This document shows positions 13,361 through 24,105 of a stretch of DNA of 64,000 bases, one piece after another; the stretch's first letter is position 1, and each line of letters starts with the position of its first letter. The notes under the pieces are model-generated. The model made no database searches, was not told the origin of the DNA, and was given only the letters and a program-made list of their open reading frames with translations. The stretch covers positions 278,083 to 342,082 of the forward strand of contig NMRA01000009.1 in NCBI GenBank assembly GCA_002633005.1, read 5' to 3'. A program made the translations under genes and the position numbers. The DNA comes from Phoronis australis. Lineage: Eukaryota; Phoronida; Phoronidae.

Positions 13361-14390
13361 AGTCTCACAACAAACTTTAGTGCTCTATGGAATGCAACCC
13401 TGTTCTGAAATTTTTGTCATCAGGTGATAAAATTTTTTTATTTGTATAGATCATTATGACATGCATGAATGGGTGGCACAATTTAATTATTTCAACATGA
13501 GCAATTTGTAAGCATCGATTCTTGTACTGGCTTTTTCTAATGTTTTTGGTTCAGCTTGTTTTTCCATCACTTAATGTTTTCTCAGGTATCCTTTTTACCT
13601 AGGTTTTCTAAACTAAATGTGTTGGCCTGGCTTTCCAGAGTTCAGATTGTATATCCCAATGATCTGTTAGGAAAGAACCACCTGGGGAAACATCTTGTTT
13701 TGAGCATGTTTTTAGAGACTACATTATGGCAGTACTGACTGGAACCCACCCTGATTATTGGACATTGTTAAGCTGATAAAGTGAACAACTACAGTACTTA
13801 AGAGAAACATGGACTGGTGGTTGTTCATTGAATAAATGTTAACAAGACGCATAAATCACACCTGGTTCCGTGGCTTTGAATACTTACCTGGTTAAAAATG
13901 GATCTGCTGCAAGGGATTGATCTAAAATGTCGTTCCTTCACAACAAGTTTCAGTGTGTGAAAAAAGCACTCGCTTTTGGAGATCCAAAAGCCTGGAACTT
14001 AAAATTGGATTGTGAGAAACCTGGATCATCTAACTATTAAACTATTTTAAGAGACAAAAAAATGATTTTCACATGGAACATAGTACATTTGTGTTAAACT
14101 AGGAGTGTTACTTCCCCTGCTTGTCCCATGAGAACTGTCTTACTAATGGGGAACTTGCGCTAAGATTGCTGGTAGTGTGGGTTGTTTCAGTCACCATCTT
14201 CCCATGTATTTGCTATAGGCTGAGAATATTTGGCTTCGGTTTCTTGTTTACTACCGATTGGCATGTGAATAGTGTAGTGTGGTTTACTTCCAGCACAAGA
14301 CATACACTTCAAATTGGCATTTTTCATTAAATTTACTATAATTTAGTGAAATATGTTCCTGATTAGGATTTTCATTGTCCAACTACATAT
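13361..14390. other. No gene recognised
   Basis: Spacer between two satellites. Only short frames, none recognised. Confidence 0.5.
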
Positions 14391-14638
14391 GGTAGTCCTG
14401 TTCAGGTAGTCCTGTTATGGTAATCTTGTTATGTTAGTCTTGTTAAGGTAGTCATGTTATGGTAATCTTGTTATGTTAGTCTTGTTAAGGTAGTCCTGTT
14501 ATGGTAGTCTTGATATGGTAGTCTTGTTAAGGTAGTCCTGTTATGGTAGTCTTGTTATGGTAGTCTTGTTAAGGTAGTCCTGTCATGGTAGTCTTGTTAT
14601 GTTAGTCTTGTTATGGTAGTCTTGTTAAGGTACTCCTG
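14391..14638. repeat. 14-bp satellite, left part
   Basis: Tandem 14-bp units of the form GGTAGTCYTGTTAW. The array ends in CTG at 14636-14638 where the 526-bp element begins and continues from 15165 in the same phase. Confidence 0.92.
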
Positions 14639-15164
14639 AAGCGTGTTCAATAGAGTGAGCGCCCGCGAGCAATTTTTGCTCCCTCGTCCTGAACAGCTGT
14701 GTTCACGTTAGCGCTCGCGAACAACCTCGAGAGCATGTTCGCTTAGATTTCCAAGATGGCGTCCTGCGAAGGCTTTACGTCTGCAACATATGAACCCATT
14801 ATGGTTCTGCAACACGAAAACTAACCTCAAAAGTTGACCGACTCATCCGAAACTGCGACTTAAATTGCGGGTCGCTGTAGCAAGGAACAGTTTCCTCGAC
14901 ATAATTTTCGATTCTTGTCGGGCCAAAGCCTTCACGGTTGTTGTCTTGGGCTGCCGATATTAATAATTATTGGCAAAGATTAATCATATTTATCGCTCAG
15001 TATGCCATAGGAAGGACTGTTAGTGTTAAGCTCATCGGCGTTCAACACAATCTGCTTCAGAGTCGCCATACTGGATCGCACAGTGAGCGCTCACAGCTCT
15101 TCAGGAGCTGTTCCTTGTGTTCGCGAGTACACGCTAGCGGGCGCTCACTCTGTTGAACACGCTT
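14639..15164. mobile_element. 526-bp inverted-repeat DNA element inside satellite
   Basis: Terminal inverted repeats of about 32 bp start AAGCGTGTTCAA and run through GAGTGAGCGCCCGC; the two ends differ at about two positions. The element is flanked by CTG on both sides (14636-14638 and 15165-15167). Removing it plus one CTG restores the 14-bp satellite unit, so CTG is a 3-bp target duplication. The interior is CpG-rich, has secondary inverted motifs around TTCGCGAG, and encodes no transposase. A 3-bp duplication fits PIF/Harbinger or CACTA-like elements, but the CTG target does not match the usual TWA of Harbinger, so the superfamily is open. Confidence 0.85.
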
Positions 15165-15216
15165 CTGTTATGGTAGTCTTGTTATGGTAGTCTTGTTATG
15201 GTAGTCTTGTTAAGGT
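15165..15216. repeat. 14-bp satellite, right part
   Basis: About three and a half more units of the same GGTAGTCTTGTTAW repeat following the inserted element. Confidence 0.9.
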
Positions 15217-15839
15217 ATAAAAACAAGTAATAATGAGTAAACACAAGCTCAGCTACCTCCTGATATTACATACCCTGGGATGGGTGTAGTGTTGTCTGTC
15301 AACTAGAGTTGTGTCATCTGCATATACCGTAGCTTAGAGTTACAATATGATCTTTTCACTGGGAATGCAACATGTCCATTGCATATTCAAAACATAAGCA
15401 GATGATGTTTACAATGACATAGTGTATTATCTGGAATATAAGGTCATGGCTTTAAAAGCCAAATAATGCGTTCTTTGAGAACACTTAAAAACGCAAGACG
15501 TCCAGAGTGGAAGCCCACGGCCTCATATTTGAATGTCAGGTCATGCCGTTGTTTTTGGATATAAGGTAAGCCTGCTATCATTTTTTTTTGTTTTTGACAA
15601 TCATTTGTGACCAAAATGTTAAGTAATGTCTAAGATTATGTAATAGTGCTTGGCTAAAAACATTCCTTAAGGGAGAATGCCACGCGATTTAATTAGTCTT
15701 TTTTACCGTCTTGATTGGTCTGTATCCACATCACCTCGTATACGGTCAATCTTACCTCACCGAGAGGTGTCACGTTAACCTGTTAGGAACGTGAGAAACG
15801 ACGCAGCGACGTCAGTGGTTCTACAGAGTGAGTGCCACT
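15217..15839. other. No gene recognised
   Basis: Spacer. The last ~150 bases become CpG-rich and include GACGTCA at 15809-15815, just upstream of the THAP relic, possibly a remnant of its promoter or of the element that carried it. Confidence 0.4.
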
Positions 15840-16134
15840 ATGGTGTGGTGTATCGTTCCCGCTTGTGTGAACTAAGAAGCTACGAAGAGCGCGAGTATAT
15901 CGTTTTTTCGATTTCCTCGAGAACCCATAATGTATTGGAAGTGGCTCGTGGTAGTGAAGAATGAAAGTACGCTATTAATACCAAGTATGAGGTCATGAAA
16001 CATCTCGCGTCTGTGGCCTGCATTTCACCGACAGTGATTTCACCGAGGAATGCAGGCTCACCAAACACCTCATGCCAGGGCAGAAAAAGAGACTGAGGCT
16101 CAAGTCAGATGCTGTGCCTAGTGTGTTTGCGTTT
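15840..16134 (+). pseudogene. THAP zinc-finger domain relic
   Basis: An ATG at 15840 opens with MVWCIVPACVN, the start of a C2CH THAP zinc finger (Cys-x4-Cys), then SISFFRFPRE, the conserved FxxFP-type segment, and a tryptophan-containing stretch. After a net frameshift near 15970-16005 the frame continues RVCGLHFTDSDF, supplying the Cys and His of the finger, and ends KSDAVPSVFAF, the AVPxxF signature that closes THAP domains. A TAA stop interrupts just after the first Cys pair. THAP domains bind DNA and are found in P-element-type transposases and in cellular regulators; nothing here tells which. The stop and frameshift show it is dead. It faces the relic on the opposite strand at 16279-16703, about 145 bp away. 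Confidence 0.8.
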
Positions 16135-16278
16135 GGCAGGCAGGAGACAAACAAACACAGATCAGTTATTCGGTTTTTTTATTATGGAGAATTATAGTTG
16201 GCCATGAAAACACAAACAATTACAATTAATTCAAGACATGAGAACATAACGTTTTATATAACATTTTTTATGACTTAC

Positions 16279-16703
16279 TCGTTCATAAGGCTTCTATTTG
16301 CCAGGTCCTCTGGGTGTAGGGTGTTTTCGCCAGTTCTTTTCCCAGCCCTAAGAAACGCCGTAAGCACACCTCTGTTTAGATGCAGTGCAAAATCAGGATG
16401 GTCCGTGAGACACGTCTACTCTTCTCCAAGAAGGCATTTCACTTGCGGAATTTCGTGGCAGCAAACGCAAGCGTCAGTCGTTTCCATTATCGTGCAGTTA
16501 GCGCAGTGACACCATGACAAGTCATTCAAACGGTTTTTGGCACTAATCCATATGTTCCGCTGTCTGTGCACGTTCACGGCGCCTCTCTAGTATTCTTGAT
16601 CACTGTATTGCGGTTTGAACTGATAGCCTGTGAAACCTAACGATCGACCTGTGAAGTCTTCCTTGAATGAGCACTCGTCTAAGTCGGGATTGCGAGTTGC
16701 CAT
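16279..16703 (-). pseudogene. P2X7-type C-terminal (zinc/cysteine 'ballast') domain relic
   Basis: Read on the minus strand from ATG at 16703, one frame of 141 codons stays aligned throughout apart from two TAG stops (16589-16587 and 16418-16416). It contains FTGYQFKPQYSD, then LSWCHCANC, ACVCCHEIPQVKC, TCLTDHPDFALHLNRGVL and a final NRSLMNE. The order WCxCxxC, CxCCxE, CLTxHPxF, LNxxVL and NR is the pattern of the cysteine-rich intracellular domain found at the C-terminus of P2X7 receptors and, without the channel, in many invertebrate proteins. The exon ends at 16279 in front of a good splice donor (GTAAGT, 16278-16273 on the minus strand). The expected downstream segment (AYRQF region) was not found at lower coordinates, so the copy is truncated or rearranged as well as stopped. 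Confidence 0.72.
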
Positions 16704-17815
16704 GTTGACGTTTATTATTGTGCGTTTTGTTTCAAAATGAATTATTCTCACCCTAACCAATTCTTATATACCTAAAACTGAAACAAAGTCTGTCTCATTA
16801 GATATAATTTGTTATGCCTTTGGAGTGTTTGTGAGTGCAGATGTTTTGAGAAGCCAGCAATGAATAAATCACAACTTTACCGACTTTAGATGCAGTAAAG
16901 CTAATTGACCGGGCACTGAGGCCATGTGAGCGCATGCTAACGTGTTTGCTGACAGAAAGCTGTTGTGAAACAATAACTCAATTTTATATTCTATGGTCAG
17001 ATGTTGGGGAATTTTTATTTAGATATACATATATACATTATTCGTATCATTGTTAATTCACAACTTTTGACCTGACGGCTCTGTGGAGGAGTAACCCAGG
17101 CTGACTTCGCGGCCCCCGACGAGTAAGTAGATTTGCAGTTTCGCGGCTAATTCACCAAAATAATCATGTGCACATTATTTCTTTGGCTCACTAGTATAGT
17201 CGTTTCGTGACTGGAAGTTTAGTTTCCAACTTTGGCTGGTTTGTGTTCGTGATGTCTTCAGTCCGGCCGCGATGGGCCTGATCGGTTTCCGAGCCACCGG
17301 GACAACAAGCATTTTGTGTGTTTTGAACTGAAAAAAATCATAAGTTAAAAATTACAACACACAGCTATATTGTCTTGTCTGTATTTCACAGAAGAATTCG
17401 AATTTATCACAGAACAGACCCCAAACTCCCGCGACCGACCTTGGTAAATTGGCCTACCGAACTTTGTAGTCTACAGTACGTTCAAATACCTATAAATCCG
17501 TTACAGCGAAATAACACGTTTGTTCAAGAACTTGATGTATTTGTAAGGGTTTGACATGGTATTTTAATGATTTATTGGTGTAAAAGGATGAATTCAAGCG
17601 ATAAGCTAAAACCAGTAAGTGTGTTGTGAACTGCTGAACAGACTGCGTTCGATCTGTGACGTCACTGGTTAATTTCAACACCTCCAAGACTGTAGCCTAT
17701 TTCTTACTGATTTCTGACATCTACGTTCGTCATATGAATGTTTTCATGTTGTTCATCATCATCATTATATTCATCATCTTTGTCATCATCTCCATCGTCG
17801 TCGTTTCAGTTAATT
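16704..17815. other. No gene recognised; CpG-rich patch
   Basis: No coding family recognised. CpG dinucleotides are unusually common at about 17090-17290 and a perfect CRE palindrome TGACGTCA lies at 17657-17664. Short CAT-repeat tracts occur at 17755-17800. Confidence 0.4.
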
Positions 17816-18230
17816 TTGCCAAGTGTCGCTCCTCTGAGTGCTCTCGGTTTTTTGATGGTTTGCACTTTACAGGTTGCAATTTTTGTCCGATCATCACAAA
17901 ATGTACTCACAACTTGTAATTTCGAAAGTAGAGGAATCCTATTGTTTTTCGTCCTAATCGGATCCAAGATGGCGGATATGGCAGCCATTATGTTTTCAAT
18001 TTCACATTCAAATGCCCATAGAGGCCACAATTTTTTAGGTACACGGCTGAAAATTGGTACGATAAATGTACTATATGTTTGCTAGGAATGTGCAGGAAAT
18101 CATCAACTTCCGGTTAAAGATGACGGAAATGTTAACAATTACGCATGCCCACCTCGCTTTCGGGCTAAAAACATTTTCTCCTGTAGAGGGTCTCGCCAAG
18201 TGTTGCTCCTCCGAGCGCTTTCATTTATAT
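17816..18230 (+). repeat. Promoter-motif repeat family, copy 1
   Basis: This stretch aligns with 26650-26990: shared blocks include GTCCGATCATCACRAAAT, ATCGGATCCAAGATGGCGG, CTAAAAACRTTTTCTCCTG and TAGAGGG. Copy 1 keeps the YY1-like CAAGATGGCGG (about 17966-17976) but has a degenerate CGCATGCCC where copy 2 has an NRF1 palindrome. The short frames on both strands (74-115 residues) are not gene-like. Confidence 0.7.
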
Positions 18231-19640
18231 TGCGTAGGACTTGTAAAAGAACTTTTGGTAAATTTCACATAATTTGTAGTAAAGTAAGCAGCCTTTGTAA
18301 AATGGAAAAATACTATTTTTGACAATTTTTGTGTGATATAAGTGGAAAATTACCCTGTAATAAAATGACTTTGACATATGAAATAAAATGAACTCATGTT
18401 GTGAACATTTACAAAAATCAGAGCTTCTGTCTTGAAAAGTCCAGTAGCCAACTACATGTTTACTGTTTCCAGTTCAATAGATAAATTAGCTATTGTGAGC
18501 ATTTTTTACAGATGTTTATGAACTGTTAACCATTTTAATGGCTAATTAAAAACAAGTGTTGGCTACCTAGTAAGACGTTTGTCATTGCAGTAATCTCATT
18601 TCCACATACCACTTTGGCACAAATTTTCTTCTCTCTAAACTTTGTTATACAAAGTATGGTCTAAGAGGCATAAATTATTTCCAGGTATTTACTCCCACAC
18701 TTCGTGAAACATTGCTAAACCATCATTTTATGACGTCATCTCACATATAATATTTAAGCAAAGAAAAAAGTGTTAGAATGTCGGCACACTTTTCTCTTAC
18801 CATCTCTTAAAAGCTGTCATGCAATATTGTTTACTAAATAACACCAATGTGGCCATATTTTTCTCTTAGTGTTTATGCCTGGTGAAAATAGGTCTTAATA
18901 AAATCTTGTGGTTTCTTGTGAGTATCAACAAGATGGAGGTTGACATTTACTCTTCCTATGATGTTCCCCTGGTCAGCAATGAGTTTTACTGCCATCACTA
19001 AAGTATGCTGGCAATTTTGGTCCGTTTTTACTTTTTGTGCGCTCACGTAGAAAGCTAATTACTGAGACTTTTCTGTGTCTCCTAGAGTTTTGTGAGTTAA
19101 TTAGATTTTAGAAACAAAACCTCAGACAGTTCACATATTCAGGATTGCTCTGCCATGTTTTAGACTCATTCTGTGCCCATGTAAATGCCAATGTGAAATG
19201 GTAGGAGTCCAACGTTAGACCAAGTCCTGGTACTAATGTCAGTCTCATGCAAGAGAGATAGGAGCTGGTTTCTGTGTGACTAATACTGAACAATGCCTTA
19301 ATACAGTGAAGGAGAAACTGGCTGCATGGAACCCACGCTATTGTAAGCACCCGCTCCTTACTTTTGACAATTGTCAATTAAAGCATTCACTGCTCAAAGT
19401 CATTTTCAAAACAAAACGCTTTTAAATACAGATTCAGGATCCATTTTGAGTCGCAGTTTGTAGTCGTTGCCTAGGACATAGCATTCTGCTCGCGTCTTCT
19501 ACAGTGCATTAAAAATGGCTTTGTAGTTGAAATTGACACTTAACGAGAATATAGTCAGCCACATACTTTCATTCTAAGCAAGAACAAATTATTTTTCAAT
19601 ATAATTCATCTTTTCTAGAAGTTTTTAGGTGTAAAATCCT
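18231..19640. other. No gene recognised
   Basis: AT-rich spacer, no recognised coding sequence or element end. One CpG-containing patch around 19440-19560. Confidence 0.5.
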
Positions 19641-20000
19641 GACATTTACCTCCTTATAGCAAGTAATCAGTGCCAAGGGAGAAAACAGGAATCATTCAAT
19701 GATGGAAATTCACACCAAGTTCAAGTATTGTGGCTTTTTATTTTATGCATATTAATTACGAAATACGTAAACAACATAAGTCATAAGATTTTTTGCTTGT
19801 GAAATTTGCACTGCATCGTTCAAGTGCATGAAAAATGTCATTTGGATGTTTTTCAATTGTTCAAGTTTTGAACTACAAACAAAACAAGGTTTGTGTCTAG
19901 ATTTATCTTACTTTGCATCTTCTACGACTTTGATGACAATTATAAAGCAAGTCAGTCTTATTATGTTGTTTAGAGAGTGGGGACTCAACTTTAGCATCAG
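19641..20000 (+). mobile_element. Old fragment related to the hAT-like element at 39821-41148
   Basis: Diverged similarity to about 40440-40830 in the same order: GGCTTTTTATTT, then AACAKCATAAGTC, then TGTGAAATTTGCA, then ACGACTTTGATGAC and AAGCAAGTCAGTC, then TTAGAGAG. No termini are visible. Many substitutions and small gaps indicate an old copy. Confidence 0.6.
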
Positions 20001-20089
20001 CAAGTAGCCTTAAAAACAAATTCTTTGAACTTGGGGTCATACATGGCTAGAGCCACTGTCTGGCTCTGGTTAAGTGCTCAATTTCTTGA

Positions 20090-20185
20090 AATTTCAGATT
20101 TAAATGCCCATCTTTGTCGTAAGCGCCCACCCCCAAATTCCTGGATTGCCAATTTAAGTACCCAGGGGGTTTAAAGTAATTTTGT
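20090..20185 (+). mobile_element. Fragment of the TACCGTAAAC-family right end
   Basis: Contains the block TTTCTTGAAATTTCA, then TAAGCGCCCACCCCC, then GGATTGCCAATTTAA, which corresponds in order to the right subterminal region at 41349-41430. The extreme terminus is missing. It follows the hAT-like relic at 19641-20000 in the same order as in the nested element at 37443-41457. Confidence 0.6.
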
Positions 20186-20559
20186 TCTACTGCGCCATGA
20201 TAAATTACTCTTGACAGTTAAAATGACATGATTCAGTAATTTGTAGAATTTCATTTTCTTTATCTCTGCTTTATTTGGTCAGTGGTGTGTTGCAGTACAT
20301 GAAATCATCTGTTTCCATTATTAGATTTTCATAACTGCCAATAATCCTGTTATGTAGCAAATAGAAACAACAAATAATTTACCCCCTGTGCCTGGTCTGA
20401 TATGATATTGTATTCCCCAGCTTAAAGCCTATATTGAACAGTAACACCTGTAAATTTGGTTCCTACAGTATGTTAATAAGAGCATCGCTCTGAGTCCACT
20501 AGTGCCATAAATTGCCAATTGTAACAACTCACTGTTAGGCGTATTGGCTTGCTTTTGTC
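20186..20559. other. No gene recognised
   Basis: AT-rich spacer with nothing recognised. Confidence 0.5.
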
Positions 20560-21099
20560 TATGTCACGGCGAGAATCGCATTTTAATTCAAACAGCTGCG
20601 AATAACACCCGCTCGCAGTGGTGTTCTATGCAGACCCCTATTCAATACAACTGTTATCCTCCTTTTGTTGTTTGTGCTTGGATCTCGCTGTGACGCAACA
20701 TGACACGAAAAGACTGCTTCACTTATCATTTGACGGGCTTACATTTGCGCGATTGAATTCGCGTTTTCTTATTTTACTATGACTGCTAGGACTATCTGGT
20801 TTGCCCAGTATATCTAAAATAACAAAATTCCATTGAAGTTAGTCTTTAATGTCTGTCAGGCTTCCTTACTACTGAAGAATTTTCATCACATTTTGCTGGC
20901 GAGAATCCTTGCAGTCAGTCACACTAGATATGCCATACGCAGAACTAGATGAATAGAAGTCCAGTATCTATTATACGTAAAATGCATGGTTCACTCAAAC
21001 TCCGTTTCTCTCGCCTCACTGCAGACCTTCGTTGTTCGCGTTTCGGCGCCGCCTTGGTCCTAGGTATTGCATAGGTTCTCTATTTAGATTCGAGGTGCT

Positions 21100-21260
21100 C
21101 TATTTTTTTCTCGCGAGCTGTTCTTACGTGGAGGGAGGGTGGCCACTTTTGTACTGGCCTTGGTGACGTCCGTACGTCGACTCAACGACCTGGGTGACGT
21201 CAGTCTGTTGACTTTATTTCACTCCCTCTGGCTTCCGTCGCGTATATACTTCTTTGGGCC
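21100..21260. promoter_or_regulatory. Candidate promoter/enhancer: CRE-like sites in a CpG-rich tract
   Basis: Inside a CpG-rich tract (about 20560-21900) in otherwise CpG-poor DNA lie TGACGTC at 21164-21170 and the full CRE palindrome TGACGTCA at 21195-21202, about 31 bp apart, followed by a TATA-like GTATATAC at about 21242. Two or more phased CRE sites upstream of a TATA box resemble an inducible promoter. It is 10 kb upstream of the first proposed MRTF exon on the same strand and could drive a non-coding first exon. It could equally be the control region of a young unrecognised element. No transcript evidence is available here. Confidence 0.25.
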
Positions 21261-21900
21261 AGTCGCCACCCAAGTTAATGATGTCATTAAAAACTAACAA
21301 ACTCTTCCTTGAGCAAACTTAATTATTTACTGATGTTGGAAAAATTGGCATTGTATTGTTATTTTGTTGCTAAATTGTGATGCGCTCTTTTGGGTTGGCA
21401 TTCAGCGCCATTGCGTCACCTATTGGCCAGTTTCCCCGATTCTGCAATCAACTGTTCTTCTCTTTCACGAGGTTGCGTACATATTATAACAATCGAAACT
21501 GGTTTCATTTTGTTACAAGTTTTTAGTATTTTACCATGCCATCAAACCCAATTTGCTGCGAAGCTGCCATCATCTCCCCAAGAGATATCGCAAAATGTCA
21601 GTAGGAAATGGCACATGTGCGTGTCATGAGCGCATTGTTTTCAAATCGACAACAGACTTTCTTTGTTACAAAAGGCAGGGAATTACGCAAAAATGTTGGG
21701 CAAGTTGAGGGTCGGTTGATTCCCAAAGATTCTGCATGCACCCTCGCCGGTCATTAGCTCTACTCTGATGTTGATCTAAGTTTGACAACATGGTGACCAG
21801 CTGAGCTACCCAGGTTGTGTGCCGTTCAGTGTCTAATGGAGCTCAAGACATGGCTGCCTAGCTGTAAGGTGACGTAAGTCTTCATACAGCTAGCTGGCTT

Positions 21901-22330
21901 TTTACCTTAGTATATACATTAATGATGTGACTTGTAAATACATTGTATACTTTGTGTACAATGGCCTTATTTGGTAATGCTTCATTAATTTTCACTTTAA
22001 GGAATAGCTGATTACCGCACTGGCATTATGTTACGGCAGGGTCAAATGTTCTGGAAAGAAAAAATATTTTTACTCCCTGGGGAAAGAATCCCGCAGCCAC
22101 ACACCCTGCCCTAAGTCTGACAGAACTTCTAATTGAAGCTTTAAAATAAAACGGTTTCTTCAAGAAATATCCCTGTCTCTTGTGATGGACACTAATGTTC
22201 ACTTGAAGGTGTAGCTATTTCCCCTTGGCATTTCCCATAGACTAGCCACTAGTTCTATTTAATTCCTTCATTGTTCTACTACTACTCGGAACCTGAATAC
22301 TTTACTGTTTATTGGCCCTTTCATAATGAC
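21901..22330. other. No gene recognised
   Basis: Spacer following the CpG-rich tract; no coding or element signature. Confidence 0.5.
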
Positions 22331-22770
22331 TCCGTAACTCCGGTCTCAGCAGAGCGTCGATGTAAACTGCGAAGTTAACTGAACAGTTCATATCGGTTTC
22401 GGTAGTTAACAGACATTGAATTAAGCGGTTACAAAGGTGGCACTGTTGTCGCCGAAGTTATGGCAAGGTAGCGCTGATGCATGCTACACTAAGCTTTTTT
22501 AATTTGACAATTTGGGAACATTTACATGTTCTAATTGACTTGAAACTTATTTCAAAATATAAGCAACTATTAGCATCGACAGTGTCCTTTAATTGATGAC
22601 GATAACAGTGATCCCTGTCGATAACTTCGATAGGACCGAAGTTGACCGTTCATACTGCACCGCAGTGTCGACACTCCGCTGTTAAATCCACCTGTTTTCA
22701 GTGAAGTTAACTGGCGCTGTTAACTTTGATCCAGGACCGAAGTTAACTGTTCACACTGACTGCAACTCTC
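22331..22770. repeat. Dispersed GAAGTTAAC motif cluster, probable DNA-element relic
   Basis: The motif GAAGTTAACTG or close variants (GTTAAC core, CCGAAGTTRAC) occurs at about 22371, 22407, 22639, 22706, 22722 and 22740, in both orientations and mostly near the two ends of a ~440-bp tract. Clustered subterminal motifs of this sort are typical of non-autonomous DNA transposons, but I cannot define exact termini or a target duplication. Confidence 0.4.
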
Positions 22771-22870
22771 CAGTCTTGTGGTTGTGGAATGACAGAAGAT
22801 GATTTAAGTTGATAAAATAATGAGCTAATTATAAACGTACTAACATGGGAAATGTAGTGGGAGAATTAAG

Positions 22871-23090
22871 GCACACGCATGTATGTAACTGTGTAAGATC
22901 GCTGCACACGTGTGTATGTAACTGTGATGTAACTGTGTAATCTCGCTGCACACGCATATATGTAACTGTGTAATCTCGCTGCACACGCATATATGTAACT
23001 GTGTAAGATCGCTGCACACGCATATATGTAACTGTGTAATCTCGCTGCACACGCATGTATGTAACTGTGTAAGATTGCTGCACACACTTC
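22871..23090. repeat. 33-bp minisatellite
   Basis: About six and a half copies of a 33-bp unit containing GCACACGCATATATGTAACT followed by GTGTAATCTCGCT, with an internal partial duplication of GTAACTGTGAT near 22917. Because 33 is a multiple of 3, all three minus-strand frames stay open and give repetitive 11-residue peptides of about 73-84 residues; these are by-products. Confidence 0.92.
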
Positions 23091-23280
23091 CCATCTTGTT
23101 ACACTGTCCTTGTTTTAGGTTCTTTGATTTTATTGTTCAAAACCAAGAACTTCAATTTCAGTTGTATATTGAGTTGCCAACAGAACCCATTTCCTTTGTA
23201 TACTTGATAACCTGATGCATTTGTGTATTAAAGCTTTTCCATGAAGACCATACCATTTTTACATCGTAGTCTTTATATTT

Positions 23281-23473
23281 AAAACAGCTTATTATTAAAA
23301 TGACATATGCAAAAAATTGAATTTCTGGCCTCAAAAGTGAGGCCCTCCTATATTAATATAGAAGGCCTTGCCAAAAGGGGGTTGAAGAGGGCCTCACTTT
23401 TGAGGCCTGAAATTCAATTTTTTGCCTATGTCATTTTAATAAGAATAAGTCATTTTAAATAATAAGCTGTTTT
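23281..23473. mobile_element. Foldback (long inverted repeat) element
   Basis: A near-perfect inverted repeat. The left arm 23281-23346 starts AAAACAGCTTATTATT and ends GGCCTCAAAAGTGAGGCCCT. The right arm is its complement, ending AAGCTGTTTT at 23473, with an extra ~20-bp internal duplication around AAAATGAC. The arms are separated by about 40 bp that also contain small palindromes. RNA from either strand would fold into a hairpin of about 65 bp. No coding content. Target duplication not determined. Confidence 0.75.
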
Positions 23474-24104
23474 TTATTCTCATGTCAACTAAGACTTAAC
23501 ACTAATCAAACAGTAGTGTTTGAGTCAGTTAATTCATTCAAATGCCAGTGTGAAGATGGTTGTGGTGTGGGAATGCTACTTTCACACTTGGCAACCTTTT
23601 CACTGGAATATGCTGTCACATGATCTTATGACATGAGAACACAGTGGTAATGTGGAAATGCTACTTTCACTCTTGGCAACCTTATCTCTGGATGATGCAG
23701 CTCCATCATCTTGTGACATGAGAAACTTGACCACTACAATAACTCAAATGTCATCGAGATGGGACTAATTGGAAAAAAATTAAATTTAGTCCTGAAGTTT
23801 CGGTTGAGTTCAGTTGACTTTTCCTTATCTGGGAAAGCAAAATGACGAGTAAAAATGGAACATGGTAACGATTTTCTGCGTTGGTCCAAAGGTATGATTC
23901 GTGTAACATTTTGACTCTCATTTTATCAACAATCTGGGCTGTATCTTAAAGCTGTATTTTCCCCGTTTTGCTGGGTAAGAAAGCAAAAAATTCAATTAGC
24001 CCTTTTACTCTTATAAAATCAGTCTCAAAATTTCCATCATCACAATAATTTTGGTTTGGTTAAGATACAATGTAAAACATTTTTAAGGTGACAGCTAAAC
24101 AGGA
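23472..24104 (+). repeat. 633-bp direct duplication, copy 1
   Basis: Matches 24871-25503 along its full 633 bases with no length difference and about eleven substitutions by eye (under 2%). It ends exactly at the N at 24105. See the finding on haplotype duplication. Confidence 0.93.
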
Positions 24105-24105
24105 N

